From positions 28,681-92,680 of the forward strand of contig NZ_DF968082.1 of NCBI RefSeq assembly GCF_001047135.2: 64,000 nucleotides of DNA, read 5' to 3'. The translations under genes were made by a program, and so were the position numbers. Below are positions 1 through 8,041 of the stretch, one piece after another. Below the pieces are notes generated by a model. It worked only from the letters and a program-made list of their open reading frames with translations. It had not been told where the DNA came from and made no database searches. The DNA is from Fructobacillus tropaeoli (GTDB taxonomy: Bacteria > Bacillota > Bacilli > Lactobacillales > Lactobacillaceae). How positions within the stretch are numbered: position 1 is the first letter of the stretch; every line of letters starts with the position of its first letter.

Positions 1-7
1 AATTTTT

Positions 8-301
8 TTATTTGTCATTAATTAGTGGAAAAGAACTTTCAATATTATTTTTTATATTGTCTACATTACTTTTAAAATCTATAATTTTAGATACTATTTG
101 TTCAACAATTTCTTTATGAACCGTATTATGAACTTGATTTTTTATTTCATCATTCCAATTAATATCGTAAAAATCACTTTTGTCGTATATATTACTCAAA
201 ATTGTTTTAAGCTGATCTTTATTTAAATTTTCTACTTCAATGCTTTCGTGATCGTTGATCACAAACTTTATTTGACCCGAACTATTATCTAAGAGATTCA
301 T
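8..301 (-). CDS. Small acidic protein downstream of PHP-ATPase, unknown function
   Basis: I do not recognise this 97-aa protein. The start at 301 follows an AGAAGGGAAG ribosome-binding stretch; an in-frame ATG at 352 lies deeper inside the upstream gene and is less likely. It overlaps the end of the PHP-ATPase gene by 17 bases, which implies translational coupling and a shared job. It is rich in Asp, Glu, Asn, Ile and Lys, has no Cys, no membrane segment and no signal peptide, and its C-terminal two thirds reads as amphipathic helix (for example HKEIVEQIVSKIIDF). It could be an accessory subunit, antitoxin or inhibitor of the ATPase. That role is inferred only from position. Confidence 0.65.
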   Translation of the reverse strand: MNLLDNSSGQIKFVINDHESIEVENLNKDQLKTILSNIYDKSDFYDINWNDEIKNQVHNTVHKEIVEQIVSKIIDFKSNVDNIKNNIESSFPLINDK

Positions 302-2325
302 ATTGGCTTCCCTTCTCTTCATACGTTGTAAAGCCGGCTTCCATCGCTTCAACGAAATCGTTATAGCTATTCATAGTATTACCATCTTTATCAGTTATTC
401 TTTTAGAATCAAATTCTCCAGAAAGTATTTGGTATTCCTTATTCTTATCATATTTAGCTACAATCAAATAATCGGGATTAATTAATGCTCCAAGTGTAGA
501 ATTATGTGTAATTACAAAGACAGTACTATTATTCTTTAAATCCTGAATTTTTTGAATTAATTCTTCTTTTATAAACGCATTATCTAATGACGCTTCTGGC
601 TCATCTATCAAAATAATTTCTTTATTTTTTGCTTCTTCAAGCCGAAGGATTAAGGCAAAAGCAGTTGACTGCCCCCCAGAAGCAGGAATATTCTCTGGAG
701 TTAAAAGCTGAATACAAGTATGAACAAAGTATTGATGTAGATTACCTATACGAAATGATTGTTTCGTTCTAAGATTTCTTAAAAATGTTACATAGTCATT
801 AGATTCGTAAGCACCAAATACGTCATCCTTAACGGCCTCTGTTATTTTTGCATCATTTTTAAATTCCTTCGCACCAGAAAATTGACGAATTTTTACAACT
901 ATCGAGTATCCCAATATATTTTCACGCTCAATTTCTTGGGGTTGAACCATCTTTGTTACACTTTTGTTAATTGCCTCTTCAACCTTTTGCTGTTTTATGA
1001 CTTTTCCAAAATCGGCTTCAGGCGGTTGTGTTGCACCTGTTTTATTTTGAACAATCGATTTAATAGCTGATATTATGCTATTTGCTTCTTTTTGTATTTT
1101 TTGAATTTTATAAGTCTCAATATATTTTTTACGTGCTTCATTATATACGCTAATAACATGTTTTTTATATCCACTCGTCTTTTCAGTAAACTTTGTCCAA
1201 AGTGGCTCATCATCTATGACTTTATTTAAGTTTTTTAATGAAAATTCTATGCCGGCTAAATCAATGTCACTATATAATGGTTCTTTGAATAATTTGATAC
1301 TATTTGCTGTCTTTTGTTGTTGAATATTTTTGGCAAAATCCACTAATTCTGATAAATAATTATCAAAATCAGAATTATCAATATCTTCTTGCAACCAATT
1401 ACGAATCGATTCTAAAGTAACGCTATATTTTTGAACCCACTTTTCATTAAAGGCTCTATCCCCTTTTTCTTTTTTCTTATTTGACAAAAATTCATCTTGT
1501 TTTGATGTTTCAAATTGACGAATATGATCTGTTGTACCAATGTTTGATTTTTCAATAGAGTTAATAAAAAAACGTCTTACCTGTTCCTCGTTTTCCTACT
1601 ATTAGGTTTAAGCCAGTCGATACATTAACGCCATTCACGCTGACAACATCCTTTAAAAATTCTTTATTCAAAGAGACTTTTTGGGGATTTGACAAGCAAC
1701 TTTTTATTTCAGCAAAAGAAGGGGCATCTACTTGTACAAATGTTTGTTTAGAAGATAGCTTATCTAAATCATTTCTACTTGAATCTTTATCCTCATAAGT
1801 CGCATGGGCATCTGAAAAAAGTACTGGAACCTTTTCCGGAAACTGATGTCTAAATCGACTAAATTTCATTGAATTAGCAACTCCAAAAGTAGCGGTAACA
1901 TCTTTCAAATCTGTCGGAATTTCTAATTCTTTGGATTTTCCATATTCAAAAATATAAATTAAATCTTTGATTCCTTCAATTTGGAGATATTGATCTATCG
2001 ATAGGCCCCCTCTACTATCTAATTCGACAGCTTGCATAGCGATATTCTTGATAACTTCCAATCCATAACTATCATTATTAGCTACAACATTGACATGGCC
2101 AGTATTAAGAGATAATTCGATTCCAGGAAAGACTTTTATTGGGGACAATTGTTGCTTAATTAGATTAAAATTTTCCTCGTCAAATAAATTATGGTTAGTT
2201 ATGGCGATTGCATCAATTTCATTCTTAGCAGTATATTCTTTTAACCATTTCATTGAAAACGAAAATAGATTATCCTTTTGTTCATCTGGAATAGTATGAA
2301 TATGAAAGTCGATTTTTTTTACCAT
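285..2325 (-). pseudogene. PHP-domain plus ABC/SMC-type ATPase, split by a frameshift
   Basis: One gene of about 679 codons is read as two frames. The N-terminal frame (start at 2325, GGTGA seven bases upstream) has PHP metal motifs: FHIHT, ITNHN, PGIEL and SDAH. It ends with the Walker A motif GKRGTGKT and then a stop at 1561. Removing one base from the A7 run at 1566-1572 (T7 on the coding strand) joins it, with no further stop, to the second frame ending at 285. That frame carries a helical middle, an SGGQ signature (about residue 270 of the second ORF), Walker B EIILIDEPEASLDN and the switch histidine in FVITHN. The architecture resembles PHP-ATPases annotated as TrlF-like, and proteins of this kind often lie in defence islands. 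It may be a true pseudogene, a phase-variable gene, a slippage-decoded gene or a sequencing error. Confidence 0.75.
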
Positions 2326-2451
2326 AGTCAATTCACCAATTATCAAATGCATCCAATATTTAAAATTAATATATTCTTTTACATATTATCTATATTTTAC
2401 CTGATAAATGACTTGCATTGAACAATTACATATAAAGTTTCGGCAAATAAA

Positions 2452-2500
2452 AAGTAAGTCGGAATGTTTGGTCGCTGTGACTAAACGTTCCGACTTACTT
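2452..2500. repeat. Long inverted repeat between divergent defence operons
   Basis: Arms at 2452-2473 and 2479-2500 are 22 bp each and complementary except at two positions, both of which become G-U pairs in plus-strand RNA, with a 5-nt loop. An AT-rich stretch (ATAAATTTTATTTTT) follows on the plus side. It sits in the 293-bp gap between the divergent PHP-ATPase and dpnM, where an ordinary gene-end terminator is not expected. Confidence 0.8.
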
Positions 2501-2562
2501 ATAAATTTTATTTTTAAAAATAAAACTTTCCAAGAATCGTTCACCTTATTAACACAATACTA

Positions 2563-2571
2563 TGTGATAAT
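2563..2571 (+). promoter_or_regulatory. Putative extended -10 promoter for the DpnII operon
   Basis: TGTGATAAT at 2563-2571 fits an extended -10 box (TGn then GATAAT), about 48 bases before the dpnM start. No good -35 box is evident at 17 bp, as is common for extended -10 promoters. This is inferred from sequence only. Confidence 0.4.
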
Positions 2572-2618
2572 AGATTGAACAAATATTTACTTTATTTTTA
2601 ACAGGAATATACTACGCA

Positions 2619-3461
2619 ATGGAATTAAGCAACACAACACAATTAAAACCTATTACCAAATGGGTCGGTGGAAAGAGACAGTTACTTCCCTCCTTACAAG
2701 AATTAATGCCCGAAAAGTACAATCACTATTTTGAACCATTTATTGGTGGCGGAGCATTACTTTTTTCTTTAGCACCTAAACATGCGACTATTAATGACTT
2801 CAACACTGATTTGATAAACCTATACCAGGTAGTTAAAAATAATCCAAACGAACTTCTATCATTACTACAAGAACATAGCGAAAAAAACACGAAAGATTAC
2901 TATTTGGAAGTCCGCGGTTTAGACCGTAGTGACAAAATAAATGAACTATCAAACGTTGAAAAAGCCGCTCGAATACTCTATATGCTCAAGGTTGATTTCA
3001 ATGGCATGTATCGTGTTAATAGCAAGAACCAATTTAACGTTCCTTACGGGCGATATAAAAATCCAAATATTGCTGATAGCGAGACAATCTTAAACGTTAG
3101 TCGCTATTTTAATTCATCAAATATTGAAATTCTTTCTGGCGATTTTGAAAATGCAGTAAGAAATGCAAAAAGTGATGATCTTGTTTACTTTGACCCTCCT
3201 TATGTCCCTGTAAACGAAACTTCTTCCTTTACTTCCTATACTTCAGATGGGTTTAATTATAATGAACAAGTTCGTCTTAAAGACCTTTTCTTCCGACTCA
3301 GTAACAAAGGCGTCAAGGTGATGCTAAGCAATTCTGATGTCGATATCGTAAGAGATTTATACAAAGAAGCCAATATTCATTCCGTTCAGGCTAACCGCTT
3401 TATAAATTCGGTTGGTACAAAACGTGGAAAAGTAGGCGAAGTAATCATAACCAGTTACTAA
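2619..3461 (+). CDS. dpnM: DpnM-type DNA adenine methyltransferase (GATC)
   Basis: This 280-aa alpha-class (Dam-like) N6-adenine methyltransferase should methylate GATC and protect host DNA from the endonuclease two genes downstream. The AdoMet-binding motif TKWVGGKRQLLP lies near residue 13, FEPFIGGGAL near residue 42, and the catalytic DPPY in VYFDPPYVPV near residue 190. The block RVNSKNQFNVPYGRYKNP is typical of DpnM. The ribosome-binding site is weak: AGGAA lies about 12 bases upstream. It is the first gene of a three-gene operon with dpnA 15 bases downstream. Local GC is lower than in the housekeeping genes, in keeping with horizontal acquisition. Confidence 0.93.
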   Translation: MELSNTTQLKPITKWVGGKRQLLPSLQELMPEKYNHYFEPFIGGGALLFSLAPKHATINDFNTDLINLYQVVKNNPNELLSLLQEHSEKNTKDYYLEVRGLDRSDKINELSNVEKAARILYMLKVDFNGMYRVNSKNQFNVPYGRYKNPNIADSETILNVSRYFNSSNIEILSGDFENAVRNAKSDDLVYFDPPYVPVNETSSFTSYTSDGFNYNEQVRLKDLFFRLSNKGVKVMLSNSDVDIVRDLYKEANIHSVQANRFINSVGTKRGKVGEVIITSY

Positions 3462-3476
3462 ATGTAAAAATAGACA

Positions 3477-4244
3477 ATGAAAACCATTTATACCGATAAA
3501 TTAAATACTCTCATCCAATCTGATGCTTTTAAATATTTAGCAACTTTAGAAGACCACTCTGTCGATCTTATCGTTACAGATCCTCCTTACTTTCTTAGTA
3601 ACGGAGGATTTTCTAATAGTGGTGGTAAGATGGTTAGCGTTAATAAAGGAGACTGGGATCAAAATCCTGATCCAGAACAATTCTACGAAAAACTATTAGA
3701 AGAATTCGATCGCATTTTAACACCCGATGGTAGTTTTTGGATTTTTGGGTCCATGCATAATATTTATATTTTGGGTTATCTAATACAAAAGAAGAATTTC
3801 AAAATATTGAATAATATCACCTGGCAAAAAACCAATCCCGCTCCGAACCTGAGTTGCCGAATGTTCACTCATTCGACAGAAACAATCCTTTGGGCTAAGC
3901 GGCCAAAAGGAAAACAAATATTTAATTACACGCTGATGAAAGAAATCAACGATAATAAACAGATGAAGGATGTTTGGTTAACGTCAAATACCGCCAAATC
4001 AGAGAAACGTTTTGGCAAACACCCTTCCCAAAAGCCATTAGCTCTATTAAAAAGAATTATATCTGCCTCGACAACGAAAGATTCATTTGTCGTTGATCCA
4101 TTTGTTGGCAGTGGTACAACATCGGTTGCATGTTCACAACTAGGCATAAAATCGGTCGGTATTGATAATAATGAAGATTATCTAGATATTGCACGACAAC
4201 GGGTAGCTGATTTCGAAAATGAAAAGGTTGGGAAAATAAAATGA
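3477..4244 (+). CDS. dpnA: DpnA-type second adenine methyltransferase
   Basis: This 255-aa beta-class DNA methyltransferase has the catalytic motif early (TDPPYFLSNGGFSNSGG, about residue 34) and the AdoMet motif late (DPFVGSGTTSVAC, about residue 203). In the pneumococcal DpnII system the equivalent DpnA methylates GATC and acts on single-stranded DNA, which protects incoming transforming DNA. That activity is carried over from the family and not shown here. No Shine-Dalgarno sequence is visible before the ATG (AAAAATAGACA), so translation may depend on the upstream gene. Its end overlaps the endonuclease start by four bases (ATGA). Confidence 0.92.
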   Translation: MKTIYTDKLNTLIQSDAFKYLATLEDHSVDLIVTDPPYFLSNGGFSNSGGKMVSVNKGDWDQNPDPEQFYEKLLEEFDRILTPDGSFWIFGSMHNIYILGYLIQKKNFKILNNITWQKTNPAPNLSCRMFTHSTETILWAKRPKGKQIFNYTLMKEINDNKQMKDVWLTSNTAKSEKRFGKHPSQKPLALLKRIISASTTKDSFVVDPFVGSGTTSVACSQLGIKSVGIDNNEDYLDIARQRVADFENEKVGKIK

Positions 4245-5164
4245 ACTATTCTGAATACATCAACATGAATGTTGACGATAAATTTAACTACTTCATGGAA
4301 ACAAGATTTCCAACAAACCGCACACCAAAATATTGGGTAAATTGGCAAAAAGTAATTGATAACACTGAATCCTACGAACTCATGCTTAACACCATGAATT
4401 ATTTAGTTGGAAAAAAGGACATCAAACAAAAAACTAAAGAATTGTTTGAATCCCAACCATACCTAATTGCTACTATCCCAATCTTGCTTGCATGCCGTGA
4501 TTTAGATTTGGATATTTTAACCTATGGTACCGATCACAAACTAAATTCCTACAATTTAAATTTTTCTCTCCCAAATAAAGACATTAGTGCCTATATCGAC
4601 TTCATGGAGGATAGCGGACTACTATCCTTTTTACAGAACAACGTAACTCGGTCCCTTGTTGACTATGTTTTTGGTGTTGAAGTTGGATTAGATTCCAATG
4701 CACGTAAAAATCGTGGCGGTACCGAAAATGAAAACATTCTAGAGCAAAATTTAAAACTTGTCGTTAATCATAACCCTCACTGTGAATATGATACACAGGC
4801 AACCGCAAAAAGTATTAAAGAAAAATGGAACATTGAAGTTCCTGAAGCACTCGATGATAAGCGCAAGGGTGGTCGACGCTATGATGGCGTAATTTATAAT
4901 AGCAAAACAAACAAACTAGTAGTTATCGAAACTAATTTTTACGGAGGCGGCGGTTCAAAACTAAAGGCTGTTTCTGGTGAATTTAGTGAGATGTACGGAC
5001 AATACTTAAAAGACTCACCAAATATTGATTTTATTTGGATTAGTGATGGTCCTGGATGGGATACAGCAAAAAATCCAATGTGGGAAGCTTTTAACGTTAT
5101 CCCAAATATCATCAACCTTAATATGGTCAATCAAGGATTTATTTCGGATATCGTTAATCTATAA
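4241..5164 (+). CDS. dpnB: DpnII-type restriction endonuclease (GATC)
   Basis: The 307-aa product should cleave unmethylated GATC. It carries blocks shared with R.DpnII: SLVDYVFGVEVGLDSNARKN (about residues 138-157), VVIETNFYGGGGSKL (about 229-243) and FIWISDGPGW (about 264-273). Glu and Asp residues in these blocks, followed by Lys, fit a PD-(D/E)XK-like nuclease core. It is translationally coupled to dpnA through an ATGA overlap, so nuclease is made only after both methyltransferases. It looks intact and full length. The operon ends at the hairpin at 5252-5310. Confidence 0.93.
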   Translation: MNYSEYINMNVDDKFNYFMETRFPTNRTPKYWVNWQKVIDNTESYELMLNTMNYLVGKKDIKQKTKELFESQPYLIATIPILLACRDLDLDILTYGTDHKLNSYNLNFSLPNKDISAYIDFMEDSGLLSFLQNNVTRSLVDYVFGVEVGLDSNARKNRGGTENENILEQNLKLVVNHNPHCEYDTQATAKSIKEKWNIEVPEALDDKRKGGRRYDGVIYNSKTNKLVVIETNFYGGGGSKLKAVSGEFSEMYGQYLKDSPNIDFIWISDGPGWDTAKNPMWEAFNVIPNIINLNMVNQGFISDIVNL

Positions 5165-5251
5165 GTATTGATTCAATAAAAATTTAAATTCATAGCCCAT
5201 ATACAACGATAACTATATTAAACAATCTCAACGTACTTTCATACACACACT

Positions 5252-5310
5252 CAAAACCCCCTCACACTCATCTCGCAGCCCACGCCGCTACCGAGTTTGA
5301 AGGGGTTTTG
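5252..5310. terminator. Bidirectional terminator between dpnB and the CdaR-like gene
   Basis: Arms 5252-5269 and 5293-5310 form an 18-bp stem with two mismatches that become G-U pairs in minus-strand RNA. The ends are CAAAACCCC and GGGGTTTTG, with a 23-nt loop. It lies between two convergent genes. Confidence 0.75.
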
Positions 5311-5374
5311 TTTTATCTAGTTTGAGCTGATGGATGATTAAGATTGGTTAGTCAGGCGGCGAGTAGAAACCACC

Positions 5375-6589
5375 CTAATACCAAATTTCATACAGCTGAA
5401 TGGCCAAGCGAATCTTTTCATTGTCGTCTGCATTGTTGAGGTCCATGTCGAGGATTTTTTCAATTTTTTGCAGGCGGTAAAAGGCCGTGTTGCGGTGGAT
5501 GAAGAGCGCTTCAGCCGCTTTGGCGATGGATTCGTTGGAAGAAAAGAAGGTCATTAAAAGGGAAAGGTACTGTTCTTGGTCAGCGACCTTGAGCTCGAAG
5601 AGCGGTTGGAGGACCGCATCGATAAAGATGGTCGCTTCTTTTTTGGGAACCAGTCGCAAGACGTCCGTTACCTGTTGGGGGTTGTACTGGTGCGGCTTTT
5701 GCAACTGGCGATTTTTGGCCGTATCAAGGGCCTTATCGGCCTCGTCGAGCAATTGTTGGAAGTTGATCAACGATTTTTGGTACATCGTATAGCCAATTAG
5801 ATTGCGCTCATTGGGGAAATGGGCAAGCAGGAATTTTTCCAAATCCGGTAAGATATCCGGCAAATCAGGTGTTTCCTTCACCAAGGCGAAAATTTTGAAA
5901 TTCCAATTCATTAAAATGACTGGCTGGTTAATTTTATTGAAATACCAATAAATATAGTCCGCGACCCGATGCATGACAAATTGATGGTTGCCGGTATTTT
6001 GTGACCGCGCCTCATCGACCGCAAAGGCCTGGTACTGGTCATCAATATTTAAACCATTTAACTTGAGAATGCTAGCAAACGATTCCTTGGCAATCGGTTG
6101 GGCGATGATTGTTTCAAAGACCTCGCTCTTGCGTTGGCGTTCATTTTTGACGTTGATGTGGACCTGCAAACTTTCAAGACTAAGCAGGTTGACCATGTTT
6201 GAAATCAGCAAGTCCTCCGCTGATTTTTTAGCAGGAATTGCCGCAAAAATGACAAACCGACGCGTCAGCTTATCGATGGTCTTAAGGGGGTAAATGGTGT
6301 AACGATCGAAGAGCGTTTGAGACTCTTCCATGTTGATTAAATCAAGATCTTTACTGGTGTAAGCAAGGAGTTCTTCGTCAATAGCGGCCGTACTATTCTT
6401 GGCTTTCAGCCGGCCAAAGGAGTCGATGATATAGGCATCGACGCCGAGCATCGCTGTAATCTGATTTAGAATCTGATCATCCGGCTGTTTGGCAAGAATG
6501 TACTTCGAAATGGCCAAATTTTGATCCATAATCGCCGATAGTTGCTCGTTTTCTTCCGCCAAAATGGCATTTTCAACTTTATGCAGCAT
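5375..6589 (-). CDS. CdaR/PucR-family transcriptional regulator
   Basis: About 404 aa. The C-terminus has the PucR/CdaR helix-turn-helix: SNESIAKAAEALFIHRNTAF, then YRLQKIEKILDMDL. The N-terminal half (MLGVDAYIIDSFGRLKA) fits a CdaR-type sugar-diacid-like sensor. Such regulators usually activate nearby catabolic genes in response to a small molecule. It lies last in a same-strand run with an aminotransferase, an amidohydrolase and a permease, and probably controls them. The start is uncertain: an in-frame GTG at 6607 has no ribosome-binding site, and the ATG at 6589 has only a weak GAG eight bases upstream. Confidence 0.8.
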   Translation of the reverse strand: MLHKVENAILAEENEQLSAIMDQNLAISKYILAKQPDDQILNQITAMLGVDAYIIDSFGRLKAKNSTAAIDEELLAYTSKDLDLINMEESQTLFDRYTIYPLKTIDKLTRRFVIFAAIPAKKSAEDLLISNMVNLLSLESLQVHINVKNERQRKSEVFETIIAQPIAKESFASILKLNGLNIDDQYQAFAVDEARSQNTGNHQFVMHRVADYIYWYFNKINQPVILMNWNFKIFALVKETPDLPDILPDLEKFLLAHFPNERNLIGYTMYQKSLINFQQLLDEADKALDTAKNRQLQKPHQYNPQQVTDVLRLVPKKEATIFIDAVLQPLFELKVADQEQYLSLLMTFFSSNESIAKAAEALFIHRNTAFYRLQKIEKILDMDLNNADDNEKIRLAIQLYEIWY

Positions 6590-6681
6590 AGTGATTCTCG
6601 GGTCCACTCAAAAGAATCTTCACTTACTTATCCCAACATCTTTTTTCTCGACCCTCTTCCCTTCGATTTGTTTCACATATC

Positions 6682-7869
6682 TTAAGCCTCTTGCGATTTT
6701 AATGCAAGGTCATCTGCCGCTAAAAAATCAGTCAAGCGGTCCATGGCCATTTCTAAGTTAGCCGTACTCGTGGCATAACTAATCCGGAAATAGCCTTCGC
6801 CACCGGGGCCAAAAGCATCCCCCGGCACCACGCCAACCCGGGCCTGCTCCGCCAAGGCCGTGCAGAATTCCAAGCTACTTTCGTAGTTCGCCGGAATTTT
6901 GGCAAAGATATAGAAGGCGCCCTCAGGAGTGACCGCCTCAATGCCCACTTTTTCAAGGGCAGCCAGAACCAAGTCTCGTCGTTCTTTGTAAATTTTTTTC
7001 ATTGGATCGATGTCATTAATTCCCACCGTGAAGGCCTCAATCGCTGCTTTTTGCACAATCGAAGACACATCGTAGCTATTAAAGACGTGCACCTTGGCGA
7101 TGCCTTCCATCAAGGATTCGGGGGCAAAAATAACCCCAAAACGCCAACCGGTCATCGCATGCGACTTGGACAAACCATTAAAGACAATCGTCCGCTCCGG
7201 AATAAATTTGGCAATCGAGCTATGCACCTTGTCATAGGTGATTTCCGCATAGATTTCATCGCTAATCACCGTCAAGTCAAATTCACGGGCAACGGCCGCC
7301 AGGGCCTCCAACTCATCATCTTCATAGCTAACGCCGGTTGGGTTGCTAGGCGTCGTCAACAAAATTGTCTTCGCCCTTGGGTTTTCCTGAGCCTCCTGGC
7401 GGAGACGCTCAGGGGTCAGCTTGAAGTTATCGTTGGCCAGGTTGATATAGTCAACTTTCCCACCGGCGATACTGATTGCCCCTTGGTAGACTGGGAAAAC
7501 TGGTGAAGGCAAGAAGACCTCATCGCCCGGTTCAAGCAGTGCCAAGAAAACATCCAAGATGGCCTCACTCACGCCAATCGTCGTGACGACTTCCGTTTTC
7601 GCATCGTAGAAAATCCCATACTTTTTTGCTACGAAGTCGGCCGCCGCCTGGCGGACCGCCAAGGTCCCCAGCGGATCCGTGTAGTGGGTGTCGTTTTCTT
7701 GAATCGCCCAAATCCCAGCTGATTTAATATGGTCGGGGGTATCGAAATCCGGTTCCCCGACGGTCAATTTAATGATGCCCGGAATATCTTCAATTTGCTT
7801 ACTAAAGGTTGAAATGCCCTCTGGTGGCATCGACAAAATCGCATCGCGAATAATACTGTTTTGGTTCAT
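6682..7869 (-). CDS. PLP-dependent class I/II aminotransferase
   Basis: The protein is 395 aa from the ATG at 7869, which has GAGGTG six bases upstream; a longer in-frame start at 7914 has no such site. The aspartate/aromatic aminotransferase fold (type I) is shown by LTTPSNPTGV, VISDEIYAEITY and the pyridoxal-phosphate lysine in NGLSKSHAMTGWRFG, with the substrate-carboxylate arginine in YFRISYA near the C-terminus. The substrate cannot be told from sequence. Relatives include PatA and AspB-like enzymes. It sits between the CdaR-like gene (75 bp downstream of its stop) and the amidohydrolase. A 17-base motif shared with the upstream region of the permease gene at 17928 lies in its leader (7980-7996). 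Confidence 0.88.
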   Translation of the reverse strand: MNQNSIIRDAILSMPPEGISTFSKQIEDIPGIIKLTVGEPDFDTPDHIKSAGIWAIQENDTHYTDPLGTLAVRQAAADFVAKKYGIFYDAKTEVVTTIGVSEAILDVFLALLEPGDEVFLPSPVFPVYQGAISIAGGKVDYINLANDNFKLTPERLRQEAQENPRAKTILLTTPSNPTGVSYEDDELEALAAVAREFDLTVISDEIYAEITYDKVHSSIAKFIPERTIVFNGLSKSHAMTGWRFGVIFAPESLMEGIAKVHVFNSYDVSSIVQKAAIEAFTVGINDIDPMKKIYKERRDLVLAALEKVGIEAVTPEGAFYIFAKIPANYESSLEFCTALAEQARVGVVPGDAFGPGGEGYFRISYATSTANLEMAMDRLTDFLAADDLALKSQEA

Positions 7870-8041
7870 TTTCACACCTCGATTCTTTTCATTCGATTCA
7901 TGATCAGACAACATCTTTTTAATTACAGTAATCCAATTCGTTGTCTGCTTCCGTCCGTTAGGTTCCGTTCTTTTTCATCAATCGCAACGAAACACAACGC
8001 CCCTAACAGTTGAAAAGTAGCCAACGAAGTCGATTATCTAA

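Noticed and set aside
7051..7506. 151-codon plus-strand frame inside the aminotransferase gene
   Set aside because: Shadow of a strong minus-strand coding region with all family motifs.
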